From NCBI GenBank assembly GCA_963921825.1, contig OY997594.1:55289675-55353674 (forward strand): a DNA stretch of 64,000 nucleotides, written 5' to 3'. A program made the position numbers and the translations under genes. Below the pieces are notes generated by a model. It did not search any database and was not told the DNA's origin. It worked only from the letters and a program-made list of their open reading frames with translations. Of this stretch, positions 57,417 through 64,000 are shown in pieces. Position 1 is the stretch's first letter. Each line of letters opens with the position of its first letter. The stretch comes from Erodium maritimum (lineage: Eukaryota > Streptophyta > Magnoliopsida > Geraniales > Geraniaceae).

Positions 57417-59122
57417 TTTTAAGAGCATCTCCAATGGTAATAACATGTGCATTGATTTGGAGCAGTGGTAGAATCTCCAAACCACCACTTCCTACAACTA
57501 CCTCTCGTATGGGTGGGCTGATGTGGACGCAAAATGCATCGTTTTCGATGTTTTTAAGCCCACATCTTAAGCTTTTCGGTCCCGGGATTAGGGTGTTTAA
57601 TGCATTTCTTCCTCTTTCCGTACAGTGGGCCTTGATTTGAGAGTTTTCGAGTACCCGAAGCAAAAAAAGGGAATTTAGCGTTAAATATCAGATTTGATGA
57701 GCCAAGGAAGTTGCGGGACAGGAACCCGAACCAAGAGAGCCAATGTCCACTATTCGGATCATCTGAGCCGCACGTTCCAGGCTGGAATCCGGGCCGGAAA
57801 CAGGCCCGTTCCGAGCGTCCAAGCGGCACGGTATCCAGCCCGTTCCGGGAGCCTAGAAGGAGAAAAGTCCTGAGCTCTCTGATCTGATCGAACCCAGGCA
57901 CGTTCCATGCCGCTTAGAGGGCCGGTTTGTGGCACGTTCCGTGCCACGCTCTGGGTCGCATGTGCTCCAAGTCTGCGTTTCTGAAAGCTCTATATAAGCG
58001 AATTTAAGTCATATTTTTGGGAGAGAGCAAAAAGGGGATACTTGAAGAACTAGGGCTTGGAGTTTGTAGGAGAGAGGTGTTAGAGCAAAGAATTAAGCAA
58101 CATTTGATTTTCATTTCGTTATTTGGGTATTGTGTATCAAACTCTTTAACATTATGGTTATCTACAGTCTTTCTTCATCAATTTGCTTGTTCTTCTATTC
58201 CATCATGAGCTAAATTTCTATTGATTAAGGGCTAGGGGAAGCAATATGATTAATTGATTCAATGACTTTGAGTTTATTTTGTGCAATTTGTGTTTAGAGT
58301 ATTGTTTGCATAATTTGGATTTAATGCTTCATCAAATTGGCCATTTGATGGTTTATTAGGTTTTAGAATTCAACAATCGAGAGATGAGAGTGACTAAAAG
58401 GACTAAAGATTATGTAACTCGGGTTTAAATCTAGTCTCTAGTAAAGTTAGGTTAACACTAGTGCAACAACTATAGGCGTACAAACCCGAAAGTTAAAGGA
58501 TTTCATGAATCGTAATGTGGTATATCTTTCTACACCTAGATTAGAAATAACTAGGCGGTCAGATTATACTAGGGCCCCAATTCGATCGAGAGATGTTTAG
58601 GATCAGTTGAGAGAACTTCAGTTGCCCTTAAACTTACCTTAATTGCACATGTAAACACAAATCCATGCGAATTAATTGTCATATTGTGACTCTGTTAAAA
58701 GTCCTAGATCACTTTCTCCCTTGAATTTCACAAACACTTCCTGTTTTGTTCTCACTTCACTTTAATTGCTTTTTCAACAGTTATTTCAATTTTCAAAACC
58801 AAAACTAACAATTTTCAAGAAACAGATTAATAACGGATTTTAAATCGAGTGACTGTGTTACTGCTCCCTTGGGTACGATAGTCGGACTTAAAACCGATAT
58901 ACTACTTGACGACCAGTGTGTTTGTCGCGCCCTTTTTGTGGGTTAATTACGAGCAGTGGTAGGAAGAGCAATCTTCTCTCTAAAATGTCTTTAGTCGACG
59001 ACACAAGTCATGTAGGATTCTATAACTACCACCCCTCTCTCTTCAAATCTAATTATTTTATTATTTATCTCTCCTAACAAATTCTTACCACTACTCCCAC
59101 TACGTTCGTTGGAGGTGTTCTA
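57417..59122. mobile_element. MITE-like element interrupted by an LTR-like block
   Basis: The left end AGAGCATCTCCAATGGTAAT (from about 57421) and the reversed right end TTAGAACACCTCCAACGAAC (about 59103-59122) form a diverged inverted repeat of the GAGCATCTCCAA type. Between them, from about 57520 to 58945, lies an LTR-like block. It has a GC-rich CACG/CCGTG cluster (57770-57955), a TATA box TATATAAG (57991-57998), a transcript-like leader and the motif ACTTGACGACCAGTG near 58905. The motif GAGCAGTGGTAG occurs on both sides of the block (57460 and 58950). No clean duplication was found. Confidence 0.5.
57991..57998 (+). promoter_or_regulatory. TATA box in the LTR-like block
   Basis: CTCTATATAAGCG directly follows the CACGTTCCGTGCCACG cluster, as a promoter would in the U3 part of an LTR. 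Confidence 0.5.
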
Positions 59123-60842
59123 ATGAGAGGCCTATTAAGAACGGGTAGAAAAAAAATTAATAGTATTTAAACAGATCAATAGACAGTGAATATTCAATTC
59201 CAAATCCTTTTCAAGAAAAGCAAATAATATAATCTGAACCCTAACTGTATTTTTTTCAGGTATCAGTGGTTGATTAACTACCGAGTTTCCTGGCATTAAA
59301 ATGTTGAATTTAATTAAAAAAGCGAGATTGAAAAAGAAACAGAGACAGTTAACCGTAATCTTTGTCTTGTCCGGATTTTTGGTATAGACAGGGAACAGTT
59401 GCAGCAAGCTATTATAATGGGTTGCAAGTTGCAACCATAATGTCATTATCAAACTAACCATTAAAATGCTTCTTGTTTTTTTTTTTACTTGGTTGCAGCA
59501 AGTGTTAAATCGGGGCAAAAAGAGTTCATGTTTTGATTAATCCTTCTTAATTATTTATCTAAATCATATCAATTTTATGTAGTCAAATGTTTGTATTTCT
59601 GATTAATGATCATATTCCAGTAAACTCATGACAATAGGCCTTCAAGTAATTTGGATTCTTTTCATGTCTGGTACAAACCACTTCATTAAATATCTGAGGC
59701 ACACAATTAGTGACTAATTAAGATTCGAGACCTGCTATAATCAACACCAGTTGAGTTAAATTATCGACTTCCGCGTTCACATGTGAATGAGTGATGGGGG
59801 CTGGTATATAATTTTATTTATTTTGTATTTTCCTTTTCTTTTCTGATTATATTTAGCATTTAATTTGGTTGTATTTCTATTTGGATAAAATTATTGGTAT
59901 TGTGACATAGTTTTAAGTATATTTTGTTCTTTCTTATTAATCGTCAATTTTTATCATACAATTGAGTTTCTGTCTTAAAATTGTGTTAGCTTGGTCAATA
60001 AATTTACTAATTCAAGGTTTTGGGAACATGATGAAATGAAGACTTTTGGCATTATTCTTGAAGAAAGAATCAAAGATGCAGGTTTTCAAAGCAAACTGTG
60101 GCGATAAAAATTTCCTAGTAAAGTTAAAAAAATAGTTTGGTAAATTGTAATCGATGCTCTTCTCTTGTGAGTGCGAGGCTGGTCCAAGTTGAAGACACTT
60201 TTCATGTCATTTTTAGTGCAAGTCTATGAGAAACTGCAGGCAACGATTATGCATCAGCTTCGGAATGTCTAGTGGCCCCTTTTTGTTCAAAAGTGTATGT
60301 CAGCGGGTTGTCTAGGTCTGGGGTTTTGGAGTAACCTAATAAAAATGATGATAATCATCCGATGTTGTTTGATTTGATTGGAGAAAGCTGAATCAACGGT
60401 TAAGTCCCAATTGAAAATAGGTATAGCGGAAAATATCGTATAAAAAACCGTATGTCGATTGTATTAAATAATAGTTCTCAGCTCTTGAATTTAAGTGTGT
60501 TCCACAATAGTGAGACACAGAAAGAAAACTAGATTGTGAATAGATGTTGACTGGATATTTTGCTGAATTTATTAAAACAGTAAATGTTATATGAATTTGA
60601 TAAAATTAATTAATAATAAAATAAATTAATTATCAACTTTTATTCATCCGCTATAATAATACAACCCCCCAAAAATACAAGTTGAAGCCTACGGTCCAAC
60701 ATACACAACATTCTTGTTGAAGCTTGACCATTTGAACTTTAAAGTCTTCCGTTCGAGCCCACAATCGGAACATCATTAATCCGTGTCGGGTCGTATGCTC
60801 CTCGGTAAAGTTGGAGATGTTCTTAGCCTACATGGCATTGTA
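59123..60842. other. AT-rich region, no gene recognised
   Basis: The frame 59135-59518 (-) has hydrophobic and basic stretches but no motif I know, and its codon use is that of random AT-rich DNA. Nothing else stands out. Confidence 0.55.
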
Positions 60843-61106
60843 TTAGTTGAAGAGTTGTTGCCATTGCTTGGAGAACTCCATATGTTGCGCGGACTTCTGA
60901 AGATTTAGTCGGTCTTTTTCTATATTTATTCGTTGCGGCTCGACCCTTGTTCGTTCCATGTTCGCCATGACACTTATTTGATCTTGAAGGGTCTTCCTCT
61001 TCCTCTTCATAGACTTCTTGCCCAGCAATCGCTCTTCTACTTGCTGAGGGGGAGGGGAAGGGGGTCTTTGCTGATGACCTCCCTCAGTCGGATCAGAAAA
61101 TCCCAT
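60843..61106 (-). pseudogene. Possible C-terminal fragment of a Harbinger-associated or NAM-associated protein
   Basis: The 87-residue frame begins MGFSDPTEGGHQQRPPSPPP and continues with a basic stretch (KKSMKRKRKT) and a Glu/Arg/Gln helix ending FSKQWQQLFN. This layout resembles the C-terminus of the Myb-like accessory protein (ORF1) of Harbinger elements or NAM-associated proteins. The match is by pattern only. No Myb/GT1 domain lies upstream. Confidence 0.25.
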
Positions 61107-61129
61107 TCTTGTTGGGACTCACCGCCGAG

Positions 61130-61780
61130 AGGTGTGTAATCTTTACCGGCACTTGTGGGTGGGGTTGAGCTGTAAGTCCTAGCCTCATCTAACCGTTTAC
61201 GGTGTTATTGATTCGTAGTTGTTTGGGTCAGGTAGTCGCAAAGACGTTATAGAGGAGTTGGTTGGCCCTGCAACTGAAACTGTTGTGTTTCAAGCTGAGA
61301 AGACCATGAAGCCTTCTAACGAGGTTAGATCGTTAAAGCCTTTTTAGAGCTGGATGGTCCTTTAGGGGGACAAGGGTAGCCCATGAAAAGATGCCCTCCT
61401 CAAATCCCCGAAACATAAGAGTCAGTCTCCTAAGCATTTATCGAATTACTATACTGCTACGTCTAAATCACAAGCACGTTCTCTGAGTCGAGAAAAAATC
61501 GTAAAGCCTATCCAGATCTTCCTTCTCAAGCGAACGCTAACGATAAGACCTCGGAAGGTGATTAGTGGGTCACCAATGAGGGTTGAACTAGTTTCGCGTG
61601 TTTTTTTTTTCATTTGGAATTGTAGTCTTTTGTTTTTGAGCTTTGGCCCTCTAGCTCTTTGAGAGCTTCTTTGTAATCGTTGTTGCTCTGTATCCTGGTC
61701 TTTTTGGACTGAGGATTCTAACACTCTTTCCTTCTTCGGATACAACGTTTTAAATAAAAATTTGCACCGGTAAAAAAATG
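61130..61780 (+). mobile_element. Probable LINE 3' end
   Basis: The + strand ends with TTTTAAATAAAAATTTGCAC, then CGGTAAAAAAAT at 61767-61780, the style of plant LINE 3' ends with a short A tail. Upstream text has no clear ORF2 motif, so the extent to the left is a guess. The overlapping frame 61449-61787 on the - strand has no recognisable motif. Confidence 0.35.
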
Positions 61781-62115
61781 TATTCAATCTTTAGAATTTA
61801 AAGTTAAAAATGTATGATTATAAAAAATTTGGATGGGCCGGTGCAAACCGATAAACCGACCCATAATCCGGACATGTCAAATCTAAGTATCAATTTGGGC
61901 TTGGGGCTAGAAACAGTTTCAAACTTTTAGACCCGATTACTTCATGCTAATTTGAAATTTGCTTATGGGGCTGGGACACAACCCATGAACCCCTTAATTT
62001 TGATAAGATTTTAATTTTCATAGTATCGTGTATGATTGGTTACAATTATTGAGAAGGCTTTTGGAGTATTATTTGAGTTTGTTAGAACATGTATAATGGT
62101 AACGATCATATGAAA

Positions 62116-62147
62116 GGGTTTAGATTTATTATAGTAAATCTGAACCC
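62116..62147. repeat. Perfectly placed inverted repeat (13-bp arms, 6-bp loop)
   Basis: GGGTTTAGATTTA and TAAATCTGAACCC pair with one mismatch around the loop TTATAG. No run of T follows, and it is not placed as a terminator. It could be the centre or end of a MITE. Confidence 0.7.
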
Positions 62148-62570
62148 CTCGATGAAAAATGACGAGCCAGAAGAAGCGTTCAATCGTTCTGGTGCTCTCA
62201 TTCTCTGAATTATACTCCGGCCTATTGGCCTCCTATCGTGATTATTGTTCGATTGTTCAAGGAGCATCGAGTAAGAGGGAAACACAGGCCAGAGCTCCGG
62301 TAAAAGGTCATGTTCGTCGGAGGAATCGGATACATGAGATTCCTCGCCGAAATTCACGTAGACAGAATCAGTCAAGGGACACTGAAGTTGCTGGGGTTTC
62401 AGGTAAGGATTTTGTGGTCTCTGTTACAGGTGGGTCTGTGGTGGTCGGTCCTTCCTGCGATTTACATAAAACGAGGGTTGCTCCGTCCAGAGTTGTCCAG
62501 GGTATGGCGACAGATCATGTTGAAAATATGGTTGTTACAGACAAGGATAAGGAGAGTGCAGTCGAGTTGG

Positions 62571-63145
62571 TGTTGGGTCTCGAGGTAGGGTTGGAGATGA
62601 ACCAACTCGCAGCGGAAAATCAATGAAAACCAAGAAACGATTAAAACCATGAAACAAGTAACAAAGAATGGATCCACAAGAGAAATTCAGCATTATCTCT
62701 TACCAAAACAAGAACACCGGTTAATGAATGATTGGCTTGAGTCTCCAAGACGCCTACGTATCCGCATGGGAATCAAAGCCACGTAGTTCTTCTCTTTGAG
62801 GACTCAAGAACACAAACATGGAAGTGGAAACTTGCAAAACCCGAAATTGCAAGGGAAGGGGGAGAGAAGTTGTGTTTCCTATTCTTGTCTTGTGTTTGTT
62901 ATGTTGAAAAAAGATGACTTAAACATAACAAACCCCATACTTGTCCAACTAAAGGCATGGGACAAGCATGGTGACAAGTAAGGTGTAAATAGGACAAAGT
63001 ATGGTAAGACAAGATTGGGTTAGGTAGTGAATCACCAACACCTTAATCCTTGTCTTGCTTACTTAGGACTAATTAATCAAGATTTGATTAATTAGTTCCA
63101 TGGCCCTTGGTTGCATGGGCCTTTCATGGGCCTCTTGGAACATGG
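62571..63145. mobile_element. E2: family E copy, reversed relative to E1, interrupted by E3
   Basis: It begins TGTTGGGTCTCGAGG, the reverse of the end of E1, and follows the reverse of E1 from 37669 back to about 37094 over 575 bp. There E3 starts. The rest of E2 should lie beyond the right edge of the window. Confidence 0.88.
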
Positions 63146-64000
63146 TGTTAGTCTTAGTGCCCGTAGTTCAAACCTAAATGTCCAAATATATATATCATCG
63201 TTAGCAATAAAATCAAAACGGCTTTATATTACTTATGTGTTGGAGTAGTATATCGATGTGTGCTCTGATCTATGCCCACCATGCGAATAGAACCATATAT
63301 CGAGATAGATCACACTCGATGGGTCCCTAGTCAACAAAGCTTCACTAGAAGCGACTAGTATGAAAGAGGGCTCTTTATGGCTTACGTTCTGTTAGTCATT
63401 GGAATGAGATTCCGGAGTCTGATCATAGATATCATGTGGGACATGATATTGGACGACCCGCCCTGAATATGTGCCATAGATTAAGTCATGAACATATTCA
63501 GTGTTGTAGCTTGTCATGTATCCTTACACCAAAGAGTCTTTGTGATCGCTATGTAGTCAACAATTGAGTTTGACCTGAGCCTAACGTTGTCCGTAACAGG
63601 GCTTCCATAACGGCCAGGATTGGCTTGGGGACGGGCTACATGAGTGACACGAAAGACGGCTAAGGGATTTATCCCTCATACTAAGGTATGGGAAAGATAT
63701 CGGTTCTCGGCCGCTTGATCAAGAGTGACTGAAAGAATAGCATGGCCATGCACATGATACTGGGTATCATATCTTCAGTCATCTCACATATCAAGGAACG
63801 ATGATTGAGAATAATAAGGATGACGACTCTATGCCTTATCTCAATCAGGATATCGGAGATAAAAGGATAATGACAGGGACGACAGAAAGGTTAGAATCGA
63901 CAGAGTCGATTCGTTATGTAGTGTCAGACAATACTAAAGTCTCGTTAGTTGCCACTTAAATAGGATCAAGTAAAATGGGATTTTACGTTGATCTATTGAC
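63146..64000. mobile_element. E3: family E copy, same orientation as E1, cut by window end
   Basis: It begins TGTTAGTCTTAGTGCC and follows E1 from 35982 for 855 bp with few differences. It starts inside E2 directly after CATGG (63141-63145), the expected target duplication. Its other end is outside the window. Confidence 0.9.

Noticed and set aside
59135..59518. 127-codon frame on the - strand as a membrane protein gene
   Set aside because: Hydrophobic content follows from AT-rich DNA. There is no motif, promoter or splice context.
62159..62626. 155-codon frame as a gene
   Set aside because: The last part runs into the E2 element and no motif is recognisable; the other strand is open as well.

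Overview
This window is plant nuclear DNA, almost certainly from a flowering plant. It holds long chromovirus-type Ty3/gypsy LTR retrotransposons with initiator-tRNA-Met primer sites, hAT and Harbinger-type DNA elements, LINE ORF1 remnants and tRNA-derived SINEs. Only two host genes look intact: an intronless MAPKKK17/18-like kinase and a two-exon BAP31-like ER membrane protein. Everything here was read by eye; identity levels are impressions, not computed values.

Positions 1-25697 are one retrotransposon (element A, + strand). Its 5' LTR enters from outside the window (1-902) and its 3' LTR is 21964-25697. Its gag is split by a second element of the same lineage (element B, - strand, 2340-17508) flanked by the 5-bp duplication TAGAG. 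B's own gag is split by a solo LTR of a third family (C1, 8270-11630, duplication TAACA). A itself landed in the RNase H region of an older gypsy element (F, - strand, 25698 to about 28130). The nest is therefore four levels deep: F contains A, A contains B, B contains C1. A and B are both dead: A has lost or changed protease, RT and integrase catalytic residues, and B's interior is barely recognisable.

Positions 28130-40760 hold pieces of a Harbinger (HARBI1/ALP1-like) transposase pseudogene, two non-autonomous hAT elements with perfect 8-bp duplications (30137-31009 and 31582-31946), and a solo LTR related to A (element D, 32044-39879, duplication AGCAG). D is itself interrupted by a second family-C LTR (C2, about 32318-35426) and by a solo LTR-like element E1 (35982-37669, duplication GTTTT).

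Positions 40760-49600 are mostly remnants: a 1.39-kb retroposon with a 17-bp duplication, a broken LINE ORF1 (DUF4283-type with zinc knuckle), two SINE copies in opposite orientation and AT-rich DNA without recognisable genes.

Positions 49600-54050 are the gene island: the MAPKKK gene (+, 49666-51141) with ABRE/G-box-like sites upstream, and convergent to it the BAP31-like gene (-, 53881-51623), whose single intron carries a small Tourist-like MITE.

Positions 54200-64000 return to transposon debris: two LINE ORF1 pseudogenes on the - strand, an LTR-like block with a TATA box between MITE-like ends, a LINE-type 3' end, and at the right edge a family-E copy interrupted by another family-E copy in opposite orientation. 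I found no tRNA or rRNA genes and no CRISPR-like array.
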